Position numbers and translations under genes: made by a program
DNA from: JALWSI01 sp964569095 [NCBI: uncultured Aquificales bacterium]
GTDB taxonomy: Bacteria; Thermosulfidibacterota; Thermosulfidibacteria; Thermosulfidibacterales
Assembly (NCBI GenBank): GCA_964569095.1
Contig: CAZMTB010000081.1
Location: forward strand, 1 to 24,799
Reading direction: 5' to 3'
Length of the DNA stretch: 24,799 nt
Part shown: positions 18,010 through 24,487 of the stretch, in pieces
How positions within the stretch are numbered: the first letter of the stretch is position 1
Layout of the letters: each line of letters begins with the position of its first letter
Notes under the pieces: model-generated
Told to the model about the DNA's origin: nothing
The model's input: the letters and a program-made list of their open reading frames with translations, nothing else
Database searches by the model: none

Positions 18010-19025
18010 GCAGGCCCCACTCCGTGGTAGTCATGCCCACCTGGGTGGGAGACTCAATAATGGCCCTGGCCTCCCTCAAAACGGCCATGCTTACCGGGGA
18101 GGTGATGCTACTGGGACAAGCCCACATCCTGGAGCTCGTCTCAGGAGAGTTCAGCCACCTCCTGCTACCCATGAAGGAGAAGGGAGTGTGGAGCGGGGCA
18201 AGGCTGCTGCTGAGACAGAAGAGCCACAGGGGAGTGCTTCTGCCAAACTCCCTAAGCTCCGCCCTGATGGCCCTCCTGGGAGGACTCTGCACCCTCACGG
18301 GCACGCCGAGAGACGGGAGGGGATGGCTGCTCGCCAGGAAGGTGGTGCCCTCCTCTGAGCACCAGGCGCTGAGGTACAGGGAGATCCTGGAGGGGGGAGG
18401 AGTCACCGTGGACGAGTCCCCCACCCCCTGGGTCTCGCTACCCCCAGGGGCGGTGGAGAAGGCAACCGCCCTGCTGAAACGGAAGGGGGTAGAGGGCATT
18501 CCCTTGGTGGCCGTTCACCCAGGATCCTCCAAGCCCCAGCGATGCTGGCCGGTGGAGAGATTCGCGGAGGTGTGCAGGGCCATGGGAAGAGACGGGTGGA
18601 GGGTGGTTATTCTCGGTGGCAAGGGAGAGAACCAGCTGGCAAGCAGGTTATCGGAGAGTCTCGGAGAGCTTGTTGCGGTTAACGTGCCCCAGGAGGGGCT
18701 ATCACTCGCCGAGATGACCGCCCTCCTCTCGCTCTGCAGGCTCTTCGTGGGTAACGACAGCGGCCCAATGCACCTGGCCTCCGCCGTGGGCGTCAGGGTG
18801 GTAGGCGTGTTCGGCTCCACCTCCCCCCGCCAAACGGGACCCCTGCTGCCCCAAGAGAGAAAGCGAGAGGTGTGGAGCCGCTTCCAGTGCAGTCCCTGCC
18901 GCGAGCGGTTCTTCCAGGAGTGTTCCCCAATAGGTGGAGTGGCACCCTGTCTCCACGCCATCACCCCTCAGGATGTTTTGGAGGCGGTAGAAGAGCTAAC
19001 CTCCCCTCCTCTTGAAGACCCTTGA
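18006..19025 (+). CDS. waaF: LPS heptosyltransferase II-like protein (GT9)
   Basis: A 339-residue GT9-family glycosyltransferase of the WaaF/WaaC type, which adds L-glycero-D-manno-heptose to the inner core of LPS at the cytoplasmic face of the inner membrane. The N-terminal MPTWVGDSIMA matches the WaaF acceptor loop. The donor site shows VAVHPGSSKPQRCWP, FVGNDSGPMHLASA and VFGSTSP. The C-terminus has a cysteine cluster (CSPCRERFFQEC) common in WaaF. The start is GTG 18006, overlapping the murD stop (GTGA), with AAGGAGG five bases before. The gene ends inside the 3' end of the convergent GTPase gene, a 30-base antisense overlap. WaaF is favoured over WaaC by the N-terminal motif; the exact acceptor is not proven. 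Confidence 0.88.
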   Translation: MSRPHSVVVMPTWVGDSIMALASLKTAMLTGEVMLLGQAHILELVSGEFSHLLLPMKEKGVWSGARLLLRQKSHRGVLLPNSLSSALMALLGGLCTLTGTPRDGRGWLLARKVVPSSEHQALRYREILEGGGVTVDESPTPWVSLPPGAVEKATALLKRKGVEGIPLVAVHPGSSKPQRCWPVERFAEVCRAMGRDGWRVVILGGKGENQLASRLSESLGELVAVNVPQEGLSLAEMTALLSLCRLFVGNDSGPMHLASAVGVRVVGVFGSTSPRQTGPLLPQERKREVWSRFQCSPCRERFFQECSPIGGVAPCLHAITPQDVLEAVEELTSPPLEDP

Positions 19026-19592
19026 GTGGTGCTTCAGCACCAGCTTGATGATGAGGTTCAGGGTCTCCATCACACCCTCTCCTTTCACCGCCACTGCCTC
19101 CACCGTTGGTGCCCCCCACAGGTTTAGCTTCTTCATGGTCTCCAAGGGCAAGGCGTCTGGAAGGTCTCTCTTGTTGAACTGCATCACCATGGGAATCTCA
19201 GAGAGTATCTTTCCCTCTGCCTCCCTCAGGTAGTACCCCAGCTCCTGGAGGGACCTTATGTTCTGCACCATGGCCTTCGGAGAGGAGTCGGCAACGAACA
19301 CCACCCCGTCCACCCCCTTGAGCACCAGCTTGCGGGTGGGAGAGTAGAGGGACTGCCCCGGAACCGTGTAGAGGCTGAACTTCACCGACAAGTCCCCCAG
19401 CCTACCCACCTCAACGGAGGTGAAGTCGAAGAATATGGTCCTGTCGTCCCTGTTGGAGAGGTTAACCAGCTCATCCTCGTTCCCACCCATCCTGGAGTAG
19501 AGGTAGATGAGGTTGGTGGTCTTTCCACAGAGACCGGGACCGTAGTAGACTATCTTGAACAACGCCTCCTTCTCCGAGAGGTTGACCAGCAC
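18996..19592 (-). CDS. MglA-type small Ras-like GTPase
   Basis: A 198-residue cytoplasmic GTPase of the MglA family, which in Myxococcus sets cell polarity and acts with Roadblock proteins. G1/P-loop is GPGLCGKTT (18-26); the switch region is RTIFFDF (51-57); G3 is the MglA-type TVPGQ (76-80), replacing the usual DxxG; G4 is NKRD (140-143). The family hallmark LKGVDGVVFVADS is present. The start is GTG 19592 with GGAGGAG seven bases before it and one base after the stop of the binding-protein gene. It is the last gene of a five-gene operon that also encodes a Roadblock protein, its likely regulator or GAP. There is no lipidation motif; membrane recruitment would depend on partners. Confidence 0.93.
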   Translation of the reverse strand: MLVNLSEKEALFKIVYYGPGLCGKTTNLIYLYSRMGGNEDELVNLSNRDDRTIFFDFTSVEVGRLGDLSVKFSLYTVPGQSLYSPTRKLVLKGVDGVVFVADSSPKAMVQNIRSLQELGYYLREAEGKILSEIPMVMQFNKRDLPDALPLETMKKLNLWGAPTVEAVAVKGEGVMETLNLIIKLVLKHHSRVFKRRGG

Positions 19593-19593
19593 C

Positions 19594-20463
19594 TCACTCT
19601 CCTCCCCTCATCCCGTCCAGACGCTCAACCTGGCTGGCCAGCCTTTCGAAGTCAACCTTGTAGGCCGGCACAAAACCCTTTATTCCCAGCGCCTTCAGGG
19701 CAGGATCCTTCTCGGGCAGGGTGAGCAGGGCGTTCAAGATGTCTATCTTCAGCTGCTTTGGAAGATCCCTGCTAACGCAGATGGTCCACCTGGGAACCCA
19801 GGCGGTGTACCCCAGAACCTTCACCGAGTTTCCCAGGGAGAGCCTCTCCAGCAGGTCCTTGCCAACCCCCTCCTCAACGAAACCGGCGGCTGCGTTGCCC
19901 ATGGCCACGTCCAGGATGACGTTCTCTTGCAGGTTCTTAACCGCCTGGTAGGGCTTGATGTAGGTGAAGGGATTGATACCCGCATCGGCAAGGGAGATCC
20001 CCTCAGAAACGAATCCCCCCGCCGAAGAGAAGGAGACCACTGCCACCCTCTTTCCCCTGAGGTCCCTCAAGCGCACAATTCCAGATCCCTTGGAGACCAC
20101 CACCATACCCCTGGTGCGCTCCCCGTGGGCATCACCCACCACAACGGCCAGGGGCTCCATCTGGGATCCCAACCTGAGGGCAACCACCGGGTCCTGGAAC
20201 GAGATCGCCACCTTCCCCTTTCTCGCCTCGTCAAAGAAGGCATCAAAGGTGGAATATGGTCTCACCCTTAGGAGAAGCCCGGTCTTCCTCTGAAGGTAAG
20301 AGGCAAGAGGCGAGACCATGCGGTACATCTTGACGGGAGAGTACCTCGGCAGCACCCCAAAGGTGTAGAACTCGGCGGCACTGGAGGGGGCACAGAGGAA
20401 GAAGAAGAACAGAAGGACGACAGAACCCCTCGCCATCCGGTTAAAGAGAACCGCTAATACCAA
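19594..20463 (-). CDS. PhnD/PBP2-like periplasmic substrate-binding protein
   Basis: A 289-residue exported binding protein of the phosphate/phosphite/phosphonate (PhnD) class. A signal peptide is clear (hydrophobic core VVLLFFFFLC, cleavage probably after SSA near residue 29); the cysteine there does not sit in a proper lipobox. The mature start resembles PhnD: FGVLPRYSP, PLASYLQRKTG, then VAISFQDPV and a GKRVAVV hinge segment. No ABC permease or ATPase is adjacent; instead it follows a HAMP membrane protein and precedes a small GTPase, so a sensory role is more likely than transport. Its natural ligand is unknown. TTG 20463 is the first start after the upstream stop; ATG 20436 would also keep the signal peptide. 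Confidence 0.85.
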   Translation of the reverse strand: MVLAVLFNRMARGSVVLLFFFFLCAPSSAAEFYTFGVLPRYSPVKMYRMVSPLASYLQRKTGLLLRVRPYSTFDAFFDEARKGKVAISFQDPVVALRLGSQMEPLAVVVGDAHGERTRGMVVVSKGSGIVRLRDLRGKRVAVVSFSSAGGFVSEGISLADAGINPFTYIKPYQAVKNLQENVILDVAMGNAAAGFVEEGVGKDLLERLSLGNSVKVLGYTAWVPRWTICVSRDLPKQLKIDILNALLTLPEKDPALKALGIKGFVPAYKVDFERLASQVERLDGMRGGE

Positions 20464-20472
20464 GGCTCGCTC

Positions 20473-21240
20473 TCAAACGGCGCTTCTCTTGCGCAACCGC
20501 TCTATTGCCGCCTTCAGGGACTGGCGCATCCTCTCCAGGGCCTCTGCCAGGCGTCCAAACTCGTCCTCTCCCAGCTTCTTTATCTCCACGTCCAGGTCCC
20601 CAAGGCTTATCTGCTCCGCCACCTCGGTTAGATACATGATGTTGTGGGCTATGCCCCTGGCCACCAGGGCCGCCAGCATGGCAACCAGCAAGGCCAGGGC
20701 GCCTGCGATGATCCCCGTGGAGGTGGCAAGGAGCTTCTGGGTGCTAACCACCAGGTCGAAGGCGGTGGGCATCACCAGGAAGATGGTTCCCTCAAAACCC
20801 TTCATGATGGGCTTCTGGAAGAGGTAGACCGAGGTGTAGGTGGTGGAACCACTCTTTATCCCCGTTGACAGGTCTATCTTCCAGTACCGTGCCACATCGT
20901 TGGAGACACCCATCTTCGAGCGTATCACCTCCCTCAGTTCCTCGGGAACCTCCGCCGAGGGCGCAGACGCCCAGGTCTTCTTGGGTCCCTCCACCACCAC
21001 GAGCAGGAGGTTCTCCATGGAGCCGTAGGCGTTCACCACCTCCCTGATCTTGGCAAAGTCCCGCGTTACCGCGGGCTCCTCCAAGGCCACCGAGAGGGTG
21101 TAGAGAAGGGTCTGGCCATCCTTCAAAAGCTGCTCCGTGAGAACCTTGGTGTGAAAGTGTATGCTCACCCCTCCAACGAGCGCCGATGCCACGAAGACCG
21201 GCAGGATCACCAGGGTGAGAATCTTGGCCTTTATGCTCAT
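20473..21240 (-). CDS. Membrane sensor with periplasmic domain and terminal HAMP, no output domain
   Basis: A 255-residue inner-membrane protein. Layout: membrane segment 7-29; periplasmic domain of about 140 residues (30-172), possibly Cache-like; membrane segment 173-195; HAMP 196-248 with the typical DEFGRLAEALERMRQSL end. It stops seven residues after the HAMP, so no kinase, cyclase or chemotaxis output is attached. The start is ATG 21240 with GGGGAGG seven bases upstream, 15 bases after the Roadblock gene. Neighbours suggest that it passes a signal from the PhnD-like binder to the Roadblock/GTPase pair. The full HAMP argues against a simple frameshift truncation; the next gene begins nine bases later and encodes an intact signal peptide. 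Confidence 0.85.
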   Translation of the reverse strand: MSIKAKILTLVILPVFVASALVGGVSIHFHTKVLTEQLLKDGQTLLYTLSVALEEPAVTRDFAKIREVVNAYGSMENLLLVVVEGPKKTWASAPSAEVPEELREVIRSKMGVSNDVARYWKIDLSTGIKSGSTTYTSVYLFQKPIMKGFEGTIFLVMPTAFDLVVSTQKLLATSTGIIAGALALLVAMLAALVARGIAHNIMYLTEVAEQISLGDLDVEIKKLGEDEFGRLAEALERMRQSLKAAIERLRKRSAV

Positions 21241-21255
21241 TCACGCACCTCCCCT

Positions 21256-21780
21256 TCAGTCAATGGAGAACTCCCGCTTGAACTGCTCCAGCAACATGTC
21301 AAGCTCGTCCTCGAAGCTCCCCTCCTCCTCGCCCTCTGCCTCCTCCGGCTCCTCCGGCTCAACCCCCACGTCCTTCAAGACCTCTTCCAGCTTCCGGATG
21401 CTCTGGGTGGTGTAGAGCTTGACCAGGCCGAACCGCACCTCCGAGGGAAAGACGGTGAGCAGAATGAAACCCTCTCCCACCTTGCAGGCATATACCGACA
21501 CCTTCTCCCCCTCGTGGAAGAGACAACGGAACATGGTCTCTCCCACCAGCTTGGAGAGCTCTGCAGAGGCGGCAAAGTTGCCTGCGATCAGCGCAGACAC
21601 GGCGTTTCTCACCGCCTTTCGGCTACGGGCAGCGTGAACGATGCTCTGCCCGCTGACGTCGAGGAGGATCACCAGGCTGAGCTGGGCCTTCCTGCGAAGG
21701 TCCTTCAGAATCTTCTTCACCTCCTGACCCTGCTCCTCGGTGAGAACCGCCTGTCTCAGTCCCTCCTTCGCTCCCGCCAT
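21256..21780 (-). CDS. Roadblock/LC7 domain protein (MglB-like)
   Basis: A 174-residue cytoplasmic protein with a Roadblock/LC7 fold at about residues 33-125 (SLVILLDVSGQSIVHAA, a helical ALIAGNFAASAELSKLVG, then VSVYACKVGEGFILLTVF). Roadblock proteins bind MglA-type GTPases and can act as GAPs. After a predicted helix (about 123-140) comes a highly acidic linker (EPEEPEEAEGEEEGS) and a final amphipathic helix, which could dock to a partner. The start is ATG 21780, with GGGAGGG eight bases upstream; the GTG at 21789 touches that site and is unlikely. It lies between the DUF4388-like gene and the HAMP sensor, with an MglA gene in the same operon. Confidence 0.88.
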   Translation of the reverse strand: MAGAKEGLRQAVLTEEQGQEVKKILKDLRRKAQLSLVILLDVSGQSIVHAARSRKAVRNAVSALIAGNFAASAELSKLVGETMFRCLFHEGEKVSVYACKVGEGFILLTVFPSEVRFGLVKLYTTQSIRKLEEVLKDVGVEPEEPEEAEGEEEGSFEDELDMLLEQFKREFSID

Positions 21781-21801
21781 CCGAAACACCCTCCCTTAGA
21801 A

Positions 21802-22776
21802 CTACCCGGTCTCCAACACCTCTCTCACGTTCTTCAGCAGCCTGAGCTCCACCAGAACCTCCTTCTCAATCTCCTTCACCTCCCCTGCCCCAAGCCTCTC
21901 TGCCAGAGACCTCTTCATTCGTGACACCAGTGCCTTGCACCCCTCGAGCAGGTTTGCCAGGGCAACGTCCTCGTCCACCTCCAGGCCAGAGGCGGTCATC
22001 CTCACCTGGGGCGCAAAGGGATCCAGGAAGGGATACTCCTCTGCCAGCTCCAGGGCGGCCTCCCTGAAGACCCTGTCAAAACTGCCCTTTCCCAGCCTGC
22101 GCACCACCTCTTTCCGAAGCACCGAGAACATCTCAGAGAGGTTCTGGACTATCTCCTGGGGATCGAAGGAGATGGCCATCCTGTCTTCAGGACTCATAAA
22201 GACGGAAAGGGTTGCCGTGGGAGAGTTCTTCAGCTCCTCCAGCCGTCGCTCTCCCTCCTCCCTGTCGAGGTCCCCCTCTCCTTCGTAGAGAAACTCCACT
22301 ATCTCTCCACCAAAGAGGAGTATGGTGAAAAGGGGCTCCCCGTCGTCCTCCACCCTGATGGAACAGGTTAGTTCCATTCTCCTCATCCTCTCCCAGAAAC
22401 GCTCCAGGTCCACGATCTCCAGGGGAAGTTCCTTGAACAGGTATTCACCTTTAAGGGACGAAGAGAGAATGTAAACCACCTCGGGAGACAACTGGGAGAC
22501 GTTGATGAATCCATCCTCTGCAGACGCCTCGATGCAGGCGAGAATGGGATCCTTTGAGGGGGGATCGGTGTAGGCGCCCGAGATGCGCCCGTGCTCAAAG
22601 AAGACCACCCCGCTCATCCCGGGGGTATCCAGGCGCAGATATCCAGAGAACCTCTCATCCTCCAGGTCCTTCAACAGCTTCGAGAGCTTCACGAAGGTGG
22701 AACGAAGGTTCTGGTGAAGAGGCTTCCCCTTGGGAAGCAAGGGCAAGGCACCCCCTTCTCTCCCGCCTTCACTCAA
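21802..22776 (-). CDS. DUF4388-like protein with two tandem modules
   Basis: A protein of about 324 residues without a signal peptide. The N-terminal half shows two related modules. The first is at about 26-106 (FSGYLRL then VVFFEHGRISGAYTD). The second is at about 123-206 (LTCSIRV then FTILLFGGEIVEFLYEG). Both have the beta-strand, acidic or glycine turn, beta pattern of DUF4388-type regulators. The C-terminal 115 residues are helical and charged. DUF4388 proteins frequently occur with Roadblock and MglA genes; their biochemical role is unsettled. The start is uncertain: TTG 22776 has GGGGAGGAG ending eight bases before it, while GTG 22806 is in frame but lacks a ribosome binding site. It leads the five-gene signalling operon. 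The family assignment is by pattern and moderate. Confidence 0.72.
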   Translation of the reverse strand: MSEGGREGGALPLLPKGKPLHQNLRSTFVKLSKLLKDLEDERFSGYLRLDTPGMSGVVFFEHGRISGAYTDPPSKDPILACIEASAEDGFINVSQLSPEVVYILSSSLKGEYLFKELPLEIVDLERFWERMRRMELTCSIRVEDDGEPLFTILLFGGEIVEFLYEGEGDLDREEGERRLEELKNSPTATLSVFMSPEDRMAISFDPQEIVQNLSEMFSVLRKEVVRRLGKGSFDRVFREAALELAEEYPFLDPFAPQVRMTASGLEVDEDVALANLLEGCKALVSRMKRSLAERLGAGEVKEIEKEVLVELRLLKNVREVLETG

Positions 22777-22815
22777 GGCCGTCTCCTCCCCAAAACCGCA
22801 TGGCACTCCAGCGTT

Positions 22816-22881
22816 TCACAGGACATCCTCCGGGCATCTCTTCAACGGGCTACACTCCAGTATCGCAAATCTCTCGCACAT
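22816..22881 (-). other. Short Cys-rich reading frame in phase with the downstream gene
   Basis: ATG 22881 opens 21 codons (three cysteines, including ECSPLKRCPEDVL) ending at TGA 22816-22818. The same phase continues as NAGVPCGFGEE into the DUF4388-like gene, with no other stop. It lacks a clear ribosome binding site. It could be chance, a leader peptide, or the former N-terminus of the downstream protein cut by one nonsense codon. It occupies most of the 113-base gap after rtcB, in which I see no terminator. Confidence 0.3.
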
Positions 22882-22919
22882 TCAAGTAAGGTGCTACAAC
22901 TCCAATCGGCCATCTAAAC

Positions 22920-24353
22920 CTATCCCTTGACCACGCAGAGGGGCCTCAACCTGCAGACCGGCACCGCCAGTCCCGCCCCTGCCACCACCTCCACCACCTT
23001 TGAGACGTCTTTGTAGGCCTCGGGCATCTCCTCCATCAGGGTGGCCCTGCCCTTGGCCCTTGCCATCACCCCTGCCTTCTCCAGCTCGGAGAGTATGGAA
23101 CGGCCCCTTGCCGCCTTCTTTGCAGCCCTGCGGGAGAGTACCCTTCCCGCCCCGTGGCAACAGCTGTTGAAACACTCCCGTGCTCCAGGCTCACCGCAGA
23201 GGAGAAAGGATGCCCTGCCCATGTCGCCGGGAATCACCACCGGTTGGCCCGTTCCGGCGTAGCAGGAGGGAAGCTCGGGATGGCCAGGGGGCAACGCCCT
23301 GGTGGCACCCTTGCGGTGCACCAGAAGCCTCTTCTCTCTTCCGTCAACCTCGTGTCTCTCGAACTTGGCAATGTTGTGGGCCACGTCGTAGAGCAGTGAG
23401 ACCTCGTGGTGGGCAACGCCAAAGAGCTCTTCAAACACCTCTCTCACCCAGTGGGAGAGGACCTGGCGATTGGCCCACGCGTAGTTGGCAGATGCGCTCA
23501 TGGCCGCAATGTAGGCCTCCCCCTCGGGGCTCTCCACCGGGGCGCAGGCAAGCTGCCTGTCTGGCACCGAGATCCCGTACCTCTTCATGGCCTTGCCGAA
23601 CACCCCCAGAAAGTCGGTGCACACCTGGTGTCCAAGCCCCCTGGAACCGGAGTGTATCATCACCGCAACCTGGCCCTCCTCGAGCCCGAAGGTGGCGGCC
23701 CTGGAGGGATGCAGCACCTGGTCTACCACCTGCACCTCGGCAAAGTGGTTGCCAGAACCAAGGGTACCAAGCTGGTCCCTGCCCCTCTCGTAGGCCTTCT
23801 GGCTCACCTCTCCCGGGTCCGCCTGCGAGAGAACGCCCGTGGACTCGGTTCTCTCCAGGTCCTCAACCAGGCCGTATCCCTCTTCCACCGCCCAGGATGC
23901 CCCCTTAGAGAGCACGCGGTTCATCTCGCCCCTGGAGAGCCTCAGGGGGCCGGCAACGCCAACGCCGGAGGGAATCGCCTTGAAGAGGGCGTCCACGAGC
24001 CCCCTCAGCCTCGGCCTCACCTCCGCCTCGGTGAGGGGAACCCTAAGCAGCCTCACCCCGCAGTTTATGTCGAAACCCACTCCCCCCGGGGTGACCACCC
24101 CACCTTCCCCGGGATCGGTTGCAACCACCCCTCCAATGGGAAGCCCGTAGCCGAAGTGCACGTCGGGCATGGCAAAAGAGGCCCTCACTATTCCCGGCAG
24201 GGTGGCGGCATTAACCACCTGCTCCAGCGAGCCGTCCTCCCTCACCACGGAGAAGAGGCTGGAATCGCAGTAGAGCAGCCCCGGCACCCTCATTCCCTCC
24301 CTGTAGGTCTCGGGAACCCTGTACCTGTACCTGCCTATCCGCTCTATCTCCAC
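22920..24353 (-). CDS. rtcB: RNA-splicing ligase RtcB
   Basis: A 477-residue GTP-dependent RNA ligase joining 2',3'-cyclic phosphate or 3'-phosphate ends to 5'-OH ends; in bacteria it is linked to RNA repair. Metal-binding residues are visible: D95 and C98 (GFDINCG), H203 (GSGNHFAEV), H234 (HSGSRGLGH) and H326 (YDVAHNIAK). The guanylylated histidine is H400 in CCHGAGRVLSRR. The length is typical. The frame is open to GTG 24395, but GTG 24353 is chosen because GGGAGG lies eight bases upstream and it gives the usual short N-terminus. No rtcA, rtcR or archease gene is in the window. Confidence 0.95.
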   Translation of the reverse strand: MEIERIGRYRYRVPETYREGMRVPGLLYCDSSLFSVVREDGSLEQVVNAATLPGIVRASFAMPDVHFGYGLPIGGVVATDPGEGGVVTPGGVGFDINCGVRLLRVPLTEAEVRPRLRGLVDALFKAIPSGVGVAGPLRLSRGEMNRVLSKGASWAVEEGYGLVEDLERTESTGVLSQADPGEVSQKAYERGRDQLGTLGSGNHFAEVQVVDQVLHPSRAATFGLEEGQVAVMIHSGSRGLGHQVCTDFLGVFGKAMKRYGISVPDRQLACAPVESPEGEAYIAAMSASANYAWANRQVLSHWVREVFEELFGVAHHEVSLLYDVAHNIAKFERHEVDGREKRLLVHRKGATRALPPGHPELPSCYAGTGQPVVIPGDMGRASFLLCGEPGARECFNSCCHGAGRVLSRRAAKKAARGRSILSELEKAGVMARAKGRATLMEEMPEAYKDVSKVVEVVAGAGLAVPVCRLRPLCVVKG

Positions 24354-24361
24354 CTGCACCA

Positions 24362-24367
24362 CCTCCC
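24362..24367 (-). promoter_or_regulatory. Ribosome binding site that decides the rtcB start
   Basis: GGGAGG on the minus strand, eight bases before GTG 24353. No comparable site precedes the outer GTG at 24395. Confidence 0.6.
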
Positions 24368-24408
24368 AAGCTCCCCAACCTACCCAAAAGGGCACACCAA
24401 ATCAAGGC

Positions 24409-24439
24409 AAAAAGAAGGCGGCCCTTTCGAGCCGCCTTC
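24409..24439 (-). terminator. Rho-independent terminator of the gene at the window edge
   Basis: On the minus strand, GAAGGCGGC and GCCGCCTTC form a perfect 9-bp stem (24439-24431 with 24422-24414) around an 8-base loop, followed at once by TTTTT (24413-24409). It ends the transcript entering from the window edge and separates it from rtcB. Confidence 0.88.
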
Positions 24440-24449
24440 TCGCTTCACT

Positions 24450-24484
24450 CCTTACGCCTTACGCTTTACGCCTCACGCCTCACG
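24450..24484. repeat. Heptamer tandem repeat tract
   Basis: Five consecutive 7-base units: CCTTACG, CCTTACG, CTTTACG, CCTCACG, CCTCACG, followed by a degenerate ATCTCACG. On the minus strand the unit reads CGTRAGG. It lies between the stop codon of the edge gene and its terminator. Similar heptamer tracts occur between genes in unrelated thermophiles and metagenome contigs. Confidence 0.85.
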
Positions 24485-24487
24485 ATC

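Noticed and set aside
22776-22818. Selenocysteine insertion element after the TGA upstream of the DUF4388-like gene
   Set aside because: Only a 5-bp bulged stem could be drawn, without typical SECIS features; kept only as a remote option in the findings.
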